Below are positions 1-6,119 of a stretch of 15,116 bases of DNA, piece after piece (position 1 is the stretch's first letter; each line of letters starts with the position of its first letter). The notes beneath the pieces were generated by a model that was given only the letters and a program-made list of their open reading frames with translations, searched no databases and was not told where the DNA came from. This DNA comes from a bacterium (GTDB taxonomy: Bacteria; Patescibacteriota; Microgenomatia; Daviesbacterales; UBA10151): positions 1 to 15,116 of the forward strand of contig DAHXOS010000072.1 of NCBI GenBank assembly GCA_027364775.1, written 5' to 3'. Both the position numbers and the translations under genes were made by a program.

Positions 1-824
1 GAGTAGGTCTGGGTGCAACTATAGAAAAAAATGGTCATCTATTTCTAAATAACCAAAGATTGGAGCCAGACTTAGGGATTATGAGCACTCTCAAGCTACT
101 GGGTTTTGAGGCAGAAGTTTATGCCTCAGATAACAAAGACAATATGCCTTTAGATCAGCTTAAAGACGCACTAAATAAACAAGCCGTAATAATTGGCCCT
201 GTAGATATGGGTTATTTGGTATATAACCCGAACCATCCTTATATGCATGGTAGCGATCACTTTGTTTTAGTATATGGTATTGATAAAGATAAGATCCTAC
301 TTCATGATCCTGCAGGATTCCCTCACGTTTTCCTAGACAAAGAGAATCTAAAATCTAGCTGGCAAGCGGAGAAAGTTTTATACCGGCAAGGATATTTCCG
401 TTATGTAACTGGAATAAAAAGAGTAGAATCACCTAGTCAAGAAAAAATATATACTCGGGCGATCACTAGATTTAAGGATATCTATACTCAAGGAGAAGCA
501 AATACAGATAAAGAAAAGTACAAAATCGGAAGAGACGCCCTATTAAATACAGTAGATAGATTAAGAAGTAATCAGGTATCTGAAGGAGAGCTGACGAATT
601 TTATGTATTTTGTTTTTCAACTTGGGGCAAAAAGAGCACTAGATTTTGCTAAATTTTTTGACTATAAAGATAAAGATCTTGCTGAATTAAAAAGAAAGCA
701 ATCTGAAATACTTGGTCAAGCTCACACTTATTGTGTTGCTAGACAGATTAAAGACTTAGCTACTGCCCTTGAAGAATTAGCAGATGTTGAAGAACAATTT
801 AAAACAACTTTACTCAAAAAATAA
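1..824 (+). CDS. BtrH-like papain-fold protein, 5' end outside window
   Basis: The reading frame is open from base 3 to the stop at 822-824, so the gene begins before the window; the TTG at 60 is an internal codon, not a convincing start. The visible part has about 273 residues. Its first ~120 match my memory of the butirosin-BtrH N-terminal domain, a C39-peptidase-like papain fold: GSDHFVLVYG (His about residue 86) followed by LLHDPAGFP (Asp about residue 102) are the usual His/Asp pair. The expected cysteine would lie upstream of the window and cannot be checked. The remaining ~150 residues are helical and charged, like the DUF4872-type C-terminal domain that usually follows. BtrH is an acyltransferase acting on a carrier protein, but many relatives have no assigned function, so the substrate here is unknown. 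No membrane segment is seen. The next genes are on the other strand. Confidence 0.65.
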   Translation, partial: VGLGATIEKNGHLFLNNQRLEPDLGIMSTLKLLGFEAEVYASDNKDNMPLDQLKDALNKQAVIIGPVDMGYLVYNPNHPYMHGSDHFVLVYGIDKDKILLHDPAGFPHVFLDKENLKSSWQAEKVLYRQGYFRYVTGIKRVESPSQEKIYTRAITRFKDIYTQGEANTDKEKYKIGRDALLNTVDRLRSNQVSEGELTNFMYFVFQLGAKRALDFAKFFDYKDKDLAELKRKQSEILGQAHTYCVARQIKDLATALEELADVEEQFKTTLLKK

Positions 825-886
825 TAATTTTCTGCTATTAAACATTAGACCTTCTATTACTAGTTTAATATACATGTTCAAGTAAG

Positions 887-962
887 AATGACTTGCTCCC
901 CTGAGTTCAGAGACTTAGGACTTTATTTTATCGAAACTGAGGAAGAATTTGAACCTATCTTT
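887..962 (+). pseudogene. Relic of a serine recombinase 3' end (copy 1)
   Basis: This stretch aligns base for base with 4573-4650 in the longer recombinase remnant downstream. Shared blocks include CTCCCC, GAGTTCA.AGACTT and TGAGGAAGAATTTGA.CC. The main difference is a five-base length change near 931. It covers only the last part of that gene and has no start, so it is debris. Read antisense, it supplies the last ~13 codons and the stop of the convergent gene at 923-1300. Confidence 0.7.
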
Positions 963-1300
963 TTGTTTATTTGATGAGAAACTTTGTTTACTCGTAGAGA
1001 ACTTCGCTTAATGAGCACATACTGTACCGAAGGGCTTATTGGTTTATCAGTGCGGTGAATACATCCAATCCAACAACAAGGCCGGCGCATTCCTTTTTTA
1101 AGTTCTGTACGTACCCTTTCAACGTGTTCTTTTCGGGTTTCTTCCTTTTTAACAAAGGTTACCCAGCAGATCCATTCATTGCGCGCAAGCGGTGTAAGGC
1201 TTTCCCACATTACGAGAGCTTTTGGATCAGAAGCCAAAGCTTCCCGTAAATCCACTGGGACTTTATGCACTACTCCGTCTGAAATATTTTTTGTAACCAT
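923..1300 (-). CDS. YdeI/OmpD-associated (OmdA-type) family protein with altered tail
   Basis: 125 residues from ATG at 1300. Residues 10-70 follow the OmdA/YdeI pattern: VPVDLREALASDPKAL, then a 'SLTPLARNEWICWV' block, then the KKEETRKEHVERVRTELKKG helix. The family's usual ending, Cys-Cys-Trp-x-Gly-Cys-x-His-Arg, is at residues 75-83. Family members are small cytoplasmic proteins linked by name to OmpD regulation and bacteriocin tolerance; the mechanism is not established. After Arg83 a further ~42 residues have no counterpart in the family. The last ~13 of them are antisense translation of recombinase relic 887-962, so the natural 3' end was probably lost in a rearrangement and the frame now reads into debris. 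The core domain appears complete. There is no ribosome binding site; a TGA-TATAAT box lies 7 bases before the ATG. Confidence 0.7.
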   Translation of the reverse strand: MVTKNISDGVVHKVPVDLREALASDPKALVMWESLTPLARNEWICWVTFVKKEETRKEHVERVRTELKKGMRRPCCWIGCIHRTDKPISPSVQYVLIKRSSLRVNKVSHQINKKIGSNSSSVSIK

Positions 1301-1307
1301 GGGAATT

Positions 1308-1316
1308 ATTATATCA
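1308..1316 (-). promoter_or_regulatory. Extended -10 promoter for a leaderless start
   Basis: On the minus strand the sequence reads TGA-TATAAT, followed by AATTCCC and then ATG at 1300. Seven bases between a -10 box and the A of ATG puts the expected transcription start at the start codon. No Shine-Dalgarno sequence is present. Confidence 0.6.
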
Positions 1317-1462
1317 AAAGATATGGGGGCTTCCCATATAGAAAGTTACTCGAAATTAGACTCATTTTTAACTAATGAATAGATTTGGGTTAGTTTTTCC
1401 TATAAATTGTCAGAGATAAATGCAGAAAGAGTCCTTCAATAAAATTTATACACTTTTGTTTT

Positions 1463-1585
1463 TTATCTTAAAGCTCCATTATTGCCAGATCTTTCCAGTT
1501 TGCGTTCAAACTCTAATGCGTCTTCTCCGTCATCATAATGGCCCTTTTTTATTCCTATCTCATAAAAAATAGTTTTTCTTGCCAA
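1463..1585 (-). pseudogene. C-terminal fragment of an unrecognised gene
   Basis: The minus strand has a 40-codon frame from a TTG at 1585 to TAA at 1463, open back to about 1594. It contains YEIGIKKGHYDDGEDALEFE followed by a basic Arg/Lys tail, which looks like real protein sequence. It lies in the 415-base gap between two genes and abuts recombinase relic 1578-1745, so it may be the surviving end of a gene cut by that insertion. I do not recognise the family. The rest of the gap (1317-1462) is AT-rich with nothing I can identify. Confidence 0.3.
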
Positions 1586-1745
1586 TAAAGATTATGATTT
1601 ATTCAAAAGTTCGAAAGTTTAAGAAAAAAGGTAGTTAATCAAATTAGTACTTCAGAACCTAAGGATATAAGAGAAATTAGTCCGATATGACGGGCTAAAA
1701 CCCTTTGATACAATCCTAAATTTTGCTGATCGTCAAAGTTGGATC
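1578..1745 (+). pseudogene. Relic of a serine recombinase C-terminus (copy 2) with three in-frame stops
   Basis: Read in one frame, this aligns without a gap to residues ~51-107 of the remnant at 4261-4674. LANKDYDLFKSSKV matches LANKAYELFKISEV, and KPFDTILNFADRQSW matches KPFDTILNFADRQAW. Three codons that are sense in the other copy are stops here: GAA to TAA, CAG to TAG, and one more where GTAGAAG reads ATATAAG. The block is typical of the region behind the zinc ribbon in large serine recombinases. Its 3' edge overlaps the convergent PCC-domain gene and provides that gene's last ~8 codons and stop. Confidence 0.8.
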
Positions 1746-2165
1746 TTCCAGATAGAAGATGTAAGAACTTATTTTTTCTTCTACAACAAGTTCTTCATAT
1801 TTAGTACTATCATCATATACTCTTTTAAAGGAAAGATTTTCTAACTCAGCAATTATAACTTCTGCTGTTATTCCTACTATTGAACCATTTTTTAGGTGGC
1901 CTCCGAATACGTGTCCCTCTTTATCAGAAATTGAAATATGTAAATGACTATTTCCCGACTCTACAGTTCCTACTAAAGAAACTATTTCAAAGGTTCCCTT
2001 ATATTCCCTGACAATTTCTGCGTCAGCCATACGAAGAATTGCTTTTTGTAAGTTCCCAACACATGTTACTACACAACCTGCTTTGATATCTTTACCTGCG
2101 ACAAACTTATCAATTTCCATTCTTAAATCCATACCTGGCTTTAAGCTGAATACATAATTTTTCAT
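1716..2165 (-). CDS. PCC (DUF296) domain protein, PD1-like
   Basis: 149 residues from ATG at 2165. It is a single PCC/PPC domain of the kind found alone in bacteria and archaea and fused to AT-hooks in plants. Features seen: an opening YVFSLKPGMDL strand, a central GNSHLHISISDKEGHVFGGH block with His74, His76 and His90 in the positions that bind metal in trimeric bacterial homologues, and an EVIIAEL strand. The family core usually ends near 'YEELVV' (residue 128). The extra ~21 residues continue into recombinase relic 1578-1745, and the final ~8 are its antisense translation. The tail is therefore probably acquired, while the fold should be intact. The biochemical role of free-standing PCC proteins is poorly known; a nucleotide or DNA ligand has been suggested for the family. 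Transcription is probably leaderless. Confidence 0.8.
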   Translation of the reverse strand: MKNYVFSLKPGMDLRMEIDKFVAGKDIKAGCVVTCVGNLQKAILRMADAEIVREYKGTFEIVSLVGTVESGNSHLHISISDKEGHVFGGHLKNGSIVGITAEVIIAELENLSFKRVYDDSTKYEELVVEEKISSYIFYLEDPTLTISKI

Positions 2166-2172
2166 TGAAGTG

Positions 2173-2181
2173 ATTATACCA
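2173..2181 (-). promoter_or_regulatory. Extended -10 promoter for a leaderless start
   Basis: The minus strand reads TGG-TATAAT, then CACTTCA, then ATG at 2165. The 7-base gap places the transcript start at the start codon. A weak -35 candidate (TTAATA) lies 18 bases further up. There is no ribosome binding site. Confidence 0.6.
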
Positions 2182-2210
2182 AGTTCTATAACCTTGTATT
2201 AAGGAATGGT

Positions 2211-2387
2211 GGATATCTTCAACTTGCTACAGTATATGAGCTAGCAGGACAATTAGATTAAGCTGTCAATGTTATGCTACATGACCAGGAAGTGGATAAA
2301 AATTTTTGGTCAAGAGAATATGAAACACCTCTGAGAATCTAGCACAACTCTATAAAAGCGAAGGGTAAAATCTTACTCCAGGCATAA
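2211..2387 (+). pseudogene. Relic of a tetratricopeptide-repeat protein
   Basis: One plus-strand frame reads GYLQLATVYELAGQLD-stop-AVNVMLHDQEVDKNFW, continuing to a second stop and then IKAKGKILLQA and a TAA. The A/Y/G/L/A spacing of 'LATVYELAGQLD*AVNV' is that of a TPR helix pair, with the Glu before 'AV' turned into TAA. No start or further repeats are seen. It lies in the 534-base gap between 2166 and 2699, which also holds the HAD relic; 2388-2494 shows nothing I can identify. Confidence 0.5.
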
Positions 2388-2494
2388 TTATCTATAGACA
2401 GTTAACAAACTAGGTAATTGATTAAAAGATGGCAATATAAGATTTGACTCAACTCCTACCTCTAAAAATCTTTCCCGTTTAGTATTCCCACTAG

Positions 2495-2596
2495 TTAAAC
2501 CAATGTATCAATAAGACCAACAACATAAGGAAAGGTAGCAACTTTAGTATCATCCCAATCTGCTAAAACAGCACGTACATCTCTTAATCTTTCCAT
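2495..2596 (-). pseudogene. N-terminal fragment of a HAD-superfamily hydrolase
   Basis: A 33-codon frame from ATG at 2596 to TAA at 2495 reads MERLRDVRAVLADWDDTKVA and continues TFPYVVGLIDTL. DWDDT preceded by a hydrophobic strand is HAD motif I (DxDxT), with the nucleophile Asp and the second Asp both present. The other HAD motifs are absent; the sequence beyond the stop is not an obvious continuation. A TATATT box lies 8 bases before the ATG, so the fragment may keep its old leaderless promoter. It is most likely a decayed gene. Confidence 0.5.
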
Positions 2597-2678
2597 TTGA
2601 TGCTAATATAATTACATATAAGATAAAAAGCAATCAATTTAAAACAGAAGGTGAATACCACAAATTACTTACTAGGGG

Positions 2679-2684
2679 TATAAT
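2679..2684 (+). promoter_or_regulatory. -10 box upstream of the 2700 gene
   Basis: A perfect TATAAT ends 15 bases before the GTG at 2700, which would give a leader of roughly 8-9 bases rich in AAGAAG. No good -35 box is visible. Confidence 0.45.
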
Positions 2685-2699
2685 TATATTAAGAAGAAG

Positions 2700-3014
2700 G
2701 TGGTATTTACGGCTAAACAAACAAAGTGGAACGGTACCAAAGAAGAAGGTTTAGAACTGCTTAAAATAATTGAGAGATATTGCGTGTGTAAGAAGACTGC
2801 CGAAGGTGTAAGGGTTTCAACTTGTCCTCCTCATAAAATAATAGTTTCAGATCAGCGGGCTCTTGATGGCTTATTATTTGGACGCCGAATTGCAGCTAAG
2901 CTTCTACAGGAAGAATTTTATATACCTGAAGATGCTGAAGATGCAACACCAATCCAAGTTGAAAAATCAACGGCTCAGATTTTAGGTTTAAATTTTGGAG
3001 AAAGAAGATTATAG
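2700..3014 (+). CDS. Small conserved-looking protein with Cys-x-Cys and Cys-Pro-Pro-His motifs
   Basis: 104 residues, GTG start. I cannot name the family. Visible features are an N-terminal helix (GLELLKIIERY), CVC at residues 28-30 and CPPH at 43-46, which together could bind a metal ion. A strongly helical stretch with DQRALDGLLFGRRIAAKLLQEEF follows, then an acidic, less ordered tail ending in GERRL. The Cys/His pattern and the regular amphipathic helix make it look like a real, selected protein, although it sits among pseudogenes. There is no signal peptide or membrane segment, so it should be cytoplasmic. The purine-rich leader touches the GTG directly, so the start is not certain; the frame has no better upstream start. 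It stands alone: its upstream neighbours are relics and the downstream 336 bases are degenerate. Confidence 0.6.
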   Translation: MVFTAKQTKWNGTKEEGLELLKIIERYCVCKKTAEGVRVSTCPPHKIIVSDQRALDGLLFGRRIAAKLLQEEFYIPEDAEDATPIQVEKSTAQILGLNFGERRL

Positions 3015-3048
3015 TTTAGCTTAATCAACTTCTAATAATTATAATTGT

Positions 3049-3267
3049 ATGAAAATTATTTGGGATAATCAGCCAATGTTTAAAAAAACACCATTGATAT
3101 TGGTGTTGATAGCAGCAGCTGCTATTGATTTTAATGTTTACCTAAATTTAAGGATAAAAACACCCAAACTGATATTGCTCAAATTGAAAAAGCAGCTGTC
3201 AAACCACCCAGGGTGGTACCGGCTGAATTTGTTAAAAAGATTGATTTAGGAGTAAAACAATGCCCAT
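3049..3267 (+). pseudogene. Degenerate remnant of a membrane-anchored or secreted protein
   Basis: From ATG at 3049 a frame starts with a hydrophobic segment (KKTPLILVLIAAAAIDFNVY). After about residue 38 the more protein-like sequence moves to another frame, which contains TDIAQIEKAAVKPPRVVPAE and continues FVKKIDLGVK. A frameshift near 3140-3160 would join the two. I recognise no family. It may instead be chance coding. Confidence 0.25.
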
Positions 3268-3354
3268 ACCAAAAAGCTGGTTGCTTACAAAGCAGGTAAA
3301 CAATATCGAGTGAAGAAGGAAGATTTAGATAGTTTTATGAAAGACAAATCATGA
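3256..3354 (+). pseudogene. Excisionase-type HTH fragment ahead of the HNH gene
   Basis: A frame ending at TGA 3352-3354 reads KKLVAYKAGKQYRVKKEDLD followed by SFMKDKS. This is the wing end of MerR/excisionase-like DNA-binding domains, where 'aYKvGrqYRikkeDLeeF' is typical. The first half of the domain, with the recognition helix, is missing: an in-frame stop lies at 3253-3255. Its stop overlaps the HNH start as ATGA, as in a translationally coupled pair, so the two once formed an operon or the HNH gene was inserted precisely here. Confidence 0.5.
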
Positions 3355-4271
3355 AATTTACACTTACAGAACCTAAAAAACAATTTTCTAGCGATGAACT
3401 TATAAAGGATTTGAAAAAAGTTGCAAGTAGCCTTAATCAGCAAAGCATATCAATAAGGGAATATGCGAAGTCTGGAAAATATTCACCTCAAACACTGAAA
3501 AAACGTTTTGGGTCATGGAAAAATGCAATTTCAAAGGCTGGGTTAAGCGAGTCAAAACGCTTGTGGGGAGGTTCTTTGTCAGAAACATCAATACCAGAAA
3601 AGAGTATTAAAGACGACCTTATTCGCGTATCAAAACTTGTTAATATTCAGTCTTTAACGCTAGGTGAATATGCAAAACATGGGAAGTATAGTACTTCAGC
3701 AATATCTAAACGCTGGGGCAGTTGGAATAAAGCAAAAGAGAAAGCAGGTTTGAATGTTGGTCGTTTATACAATACTTCTAATGAAGCATATTTTCTAAAC
3801 TTGGCTGATGTATGGCAAAAACTCGGAAGACAACCTAAATATCGGGAAGTTACTGCACCTCTTTCAAAACTTCATGTTTCATCTTACGAAAGAAAGTATG
3901 GCTCATGGAGGGGTGCTTTAGAAGCATTTGTTGAGTATATGAATAGTGAAACTGGTGAAGTCGTGACAGAGCAAAAAGAAGAAGAATTACCATTATCCAG
4001 TAAAGATGAAATTTTCAAAAAGCCTGAATTAGCCATTTCAAAAGTTGTTATAAAAAGGACAAATCGAATTGCTAATCTTCGACAAAGATTTATGGTAATG
4101 AAGAAAGATAAATTCAAATGTGTTAAGTGCGGCGCTTCTCCTGCCAGTAATCCAAAGGTCGTACTACATATCGACCATATAATTGCTTGGAGTAAAGGAG
4201 GAGAAACAGTTGAAAGCAATCTACAGACATTATGCCAAGACTGTAATTTAGGTAAAAGTAATGTTATATAA
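3351..4271 (+). CDS. HNH endonuclease with three homing-endonuclease-associated repeats
   Basis: 306 residues from ATG at 3351. Three copies of the ~55-residue homing endonuclease associated repeat come first. Repeats 1 (residues 13-65) and 2 (82-133) share the pattern EYAK.GKYS......KR.GSW..A..KAGL. Repeat 3 (146-198) is more divergent, keeping 'YERKYGSWRGALEAF'. These repeats are thought to bind DNA. A linker rich in Glu and Lys leads to an HNH nuclease domain at 246-303: zinc pairs Cys257/Cys260 and Cys295/Cys298, HIDH at 273-276, Asn290 and Asn299, all intact. The product is probably a site-specific DNA-cutting enzyme of a selfish element. It overlaps the excisionase fragment by ATGA, and its last codons overlap the start of the recombinase remnant, so its 3' edge is an element junction. 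It is one of the few intact genes in the debris field. Confidence 0.85.
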   Translation: MKFTLTEPKKQFSSDELIKDLKKVASSLNQQSISIREYAKSGKYSPQTLKKRFGSWKNAISKAGLSESKRLWGGSLSETSIPEKSIKDDLIRVSKLVNIQSLTLGEYAKHGKYSTSAISKRWGSWNKAKEKAGLNVGRLYNTSNEAYFLNLADVWQKLGRQPKYREVTAPLSKLHVSSYERKYGSWRGALEAFVEYMNSETGEVVTEQKEEELPLSSKDEIFKKPELAISKVVIKRTNRIANLRQRFMVMKKDKFKCVKCGASPASNPKVVLHIDHIIAWSKGGETVESNLQTLCQDCNLGKSNVI

Positions 4272-4674
4272 ACTTAAAGGGCGTATTACTGACGATGAGT
4301 ATAACAAATTCTTCAAATCATTTGATGAGCAAGAAGCAGATATAACCACTCGACTTAGTATGCTTAAGGAAGCTGAGGATAACTACTATATCACGGCTAA
4401 ATACTTGCTGGAACTGGCAAATAAGGCTTATGAATTATTCAAAATTTCTGAAGTTGAGGAAAGAAGGCAGTTAATAAGGCTTGTACTATCGAACCTTAGA
4501 GTAGAAGGCAAATTAGTGCGTTATGACGCTATAAAACCCTTTGATACGATCTTAAATTTTGCTGATCGTCAAGCCTGGCTCCCCAGAGTTCAAAGACTTG
4601 GGATTTTATCTCATCTGAGGAAGAATTTGAGCCAGTTTTCATTTAACTTAGAAATAATCAGCATATCTAAATAA
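4261..4674 (+). pseudogene. C-terminal remnant of a large serine recombinase (copy 3)
   Basis: The 137-codon frame starts inside the last codons of the HNH gene and reads LKGRITDDEYNKFFKSFDEQ, then a coiled-coil helix, then LANKAYELFKISEVEERRQL and KPFDTILNFADRQAWLP. This is the segment behind the zinc ribbon in resolvase-type large serine recombinases. The catalytic N-terminus, with its serine, and the recombinase domain are absent upstream, so the product cannot recombine DNA. It is the longest of three copies in the window (others at 887-962 and 1578-1745). Compared with the first copy it has a five-base deletion near 4616, so its last ~20 residues may be out of frame. The ATG at 4261 has no ribosome binding site of its own; any translation would depend on the overlapping HNH gene. 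Confidence 0.8.
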
Positions 4675-4704
4675 TATCCAATAGATGCTAAGATTAAATT
4701 ATCC

Positions 4705-4713
4705 TGGTAGAAT
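4705..4713 (+). promoter_or_regulatory. Extended -10 promoter of the three-gene operon
   Basis: TGG-TAGAAT lies 21 bases before the ATG at 4735. It would give a short leader of about 14 bases without a Shine-Dalgarno sequence. No clear -35 box is seen. Confidence 0.45.
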
Positions 4714-4734
4714 ACGCCTACTGGTCCTTATATT

Positions 4735-5451
4735 ATGGCACAGACATTGCAAACAAATAAAAAACTAGACAGAATTGTTGGACAAATTTTATATAGACCA
4801 AATCTTATCTCTTTTGATCAAGCTAAAAAAGTTGCATCCCAATTTGAGGAAAAGTTTGAAGAATGGAGATCTGATCGAAGTAATGACATTAGTTTATATT
4901 CTCCTTCAAAGAGTGAACTGTTACAAATTTCTTATGATAAGATTACTTATCTTTGCGAGAAAGATTGTAGTCTAAGATCCTTAGAATCATTTGTAAATAA
5001 GGGGTTTAATGAGCTTAATAGAGTTGCGAAGTTTAAGCAGATACGTAGGGTAGGACTAAGGAGAACTCAAGTTTATACAACAAACCTAAAGTTTGAGGAA
5101 CTAGTTGAGTTAATTTATAAGAGGTTTTATTCAGATAAAAAAGATTTAGGTCAAATATCTGGTGAATCTGTCAGAGATGTTGTTTTTGTTTTAGACTCAA
5201 CTAAAAATGGACTAAACAATCATATAGAGATAGGACCTGTTACAAAACAAGAGGCTTTAAAGAGATTTGACAGTGTGTTTGGTTATAGCAAAGCACAAAT
5301 AGACTCATTGGGTGATGCTAATCTTTTTATAGATGTTGACCTTTCTCAAGTAGAAAGTTTAACAGGAACTAAAGTTAATTCCTTAGTATCGTCATCTATA
5401 TATGAAGTTGATAGACTAATATCAGAATATCTTAAATACGTATTTCAATAA
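4735..5451 (+). CDS. TIGR04255-like protein, first gene of a three-gene cassette
   Basis: 238 residues, ATG start. The layout resembles the sporadically distributed TIGR04255 family (usually ~250 residues). An early strand and helix (GQILYRPNLI...FEEKFEEW) come first. A central strand/helix block ends in RRVGLRR at 104-110, where the family has 'RIGLRY.N'. A beta-rich second half carries NLFIDVDL at 196-203, and a helix ending EYLKYVF closes the protein. The similarity is by pattern only, so the assignment is moderate. The function of TIGR04255 is not established; its patchy occurrence suggests an accessory role. The stop is two bases before the next gene, so all three genes should be co-transcribed and translated together. 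No membrane segment or signal peptide is seen. In the cassette it could be the partner or sensor that controls the PIN-like third protein. Confidence 0.6.
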   Translation: MAQTLQTNKKLDRIVGQILYRPNLISFDQAKKVASQFEEKFEEWRSDRSNDISLYSPSKSELLQISYDKITYLCEKDCSLRSLESFVNKGFNELNRVAKFKQIRRVGLRRTQVYTTNLKFEELVELIYKRFYSDKKDLGQISGESVRDVVFVLDSTKNGLNNHIEIGPVTKQEALKRFDSVFGYSKAQIDSLGDANLFIDVDLSQVESLTGTKVNSLVSSSIYEVDRLISEYLKYVFQ

Positions 5452-5453
5452 TT

Positions 5454-6119
5454 ATGTTACAACCAGTTGGAATTGATAGTAGATACAATCCTTATAAAAC
5501 AATTAATCGATCCTTTATTAAGGAAAGTCCAGGTGTGGAACTTAATACGAGACCAATCTCTAACCCAGGCACATATGACGAAGGAGAACAACCCTCAAGA
5601 ACAAGCATATCGGTTTCTTTTTCTGGTTCTTGGGCTGCAGAACCTCAGACTGAAGAGCCTCTTCCAAATATTACAGTATTAAGAAACCAAGAATTGGTTG
5701 CGAGTCAAAATAGTAAAAATACTGATCTTATAGAAACAGTTAGGCAATCAGTAGAAGAGGAACCCTCCCTACCTTATTCAGAGATTAAAAGAAAAGATAC
5801 CATTAAGGCTATTCTTCAGAACCTTGAAGGTTGGAAACAACATGGACTGGAAGAGTCACTTTCATATGTTGCAGAGATAAAAGATTTAATTACTAAGAAT
5901 TATGACTACTTTAAGGCTAGTTCACAAACTAGAATCTTTGCAAATACCTTGTTGCTCTTATTCAAAAATAGTAATTGGTCTCGGCTTAAATCAGGGCAGT
6001 TAAAAGTACTACTTGGTGAAGTAAATCGGTTTGTAGACGATGATTTTTCTCAAAAGCAACTAGACACTTTCATAAAGCAAACCTACAGAATAGGATTAAC
6101 TCCAATTAAAAAAACTTAA
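5454..6119 (+). CDS. Unknown protein with disordered N-terminus and helical C-terminus, second gene of the cassette
   Basis: 221 residues from ATG at 5454, two bases after the previous stop. Residues 1-110 are rich in Ser, Pro, Glu, Asn and Thr with few hydrophobic clusters and are probably disordered. One exception is SISVSFSGSW at 51-60, a possible short strand or docking motif. From about 113 the chain is regular amphipathic helix (TIKAILQNLEGWKQHGLEES, ANTLLLLFKNSNW, LKVLLGEVNRFVDDDF), suggesting a compact helical domain of ~105 residues. I recognise no family. A flexible arm plus a small helical domain is common in antitoxins and adaptors that wrap around a partner, which would suit the middle gene of a toxin-like cassette, but this is inference. 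Its TAA overlaps the next ATG by one base (TAATG), so the third gene is probably translated by re-initiation, keeping the two proteins in proportion. Confidence 0.7.
   Translation: MLQPVGIDSRYNPYKTINRSFIKESPGVELNTRPISNPGTYDEGEQPSRTSISVSFSGSWAAEPQTEEPLPNITVLRNQELVASQNSKNTDLIETVRQSVEEEPSLPYSEIKRKDTIKAILQNLEGWKQHGLEESLSYVAEIKDLITKNYDYFKASSQTRIFANTLLLLFKNSNWSRLKSGQLKVLLGEVNRFVDDDFSQKQLDTFIKQTYRIGLTPIKKT

Noticed and set aside
60..62. TTG as start of the first gene
   Set aside because: The frame is open and protein-like from base 3, so the TTG is internal and the gene begins before the window.
1055..1382. Plus-strand frames opposite the YdeI-type gene
   Set aside because: They are antisense to a gene with clear family motifs and have no motifs of their own.
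1578..1745. Stop-codon reassignment instead of decay
   Set aside because: The stops replace Glu and Gln codons and are both TAA and TAG; both act as normal stops in confident genes here.
3884..4219. Minus-strand 111-codon frame
   Set aside because: Antisense of the HNH domain; no promoter or protein-like features.
4775..4975. 66-codon plus-strand frame
   Set aside because: Out-of-frame shadow of the first cassette gene, Leu/Lys-rich without motifs.
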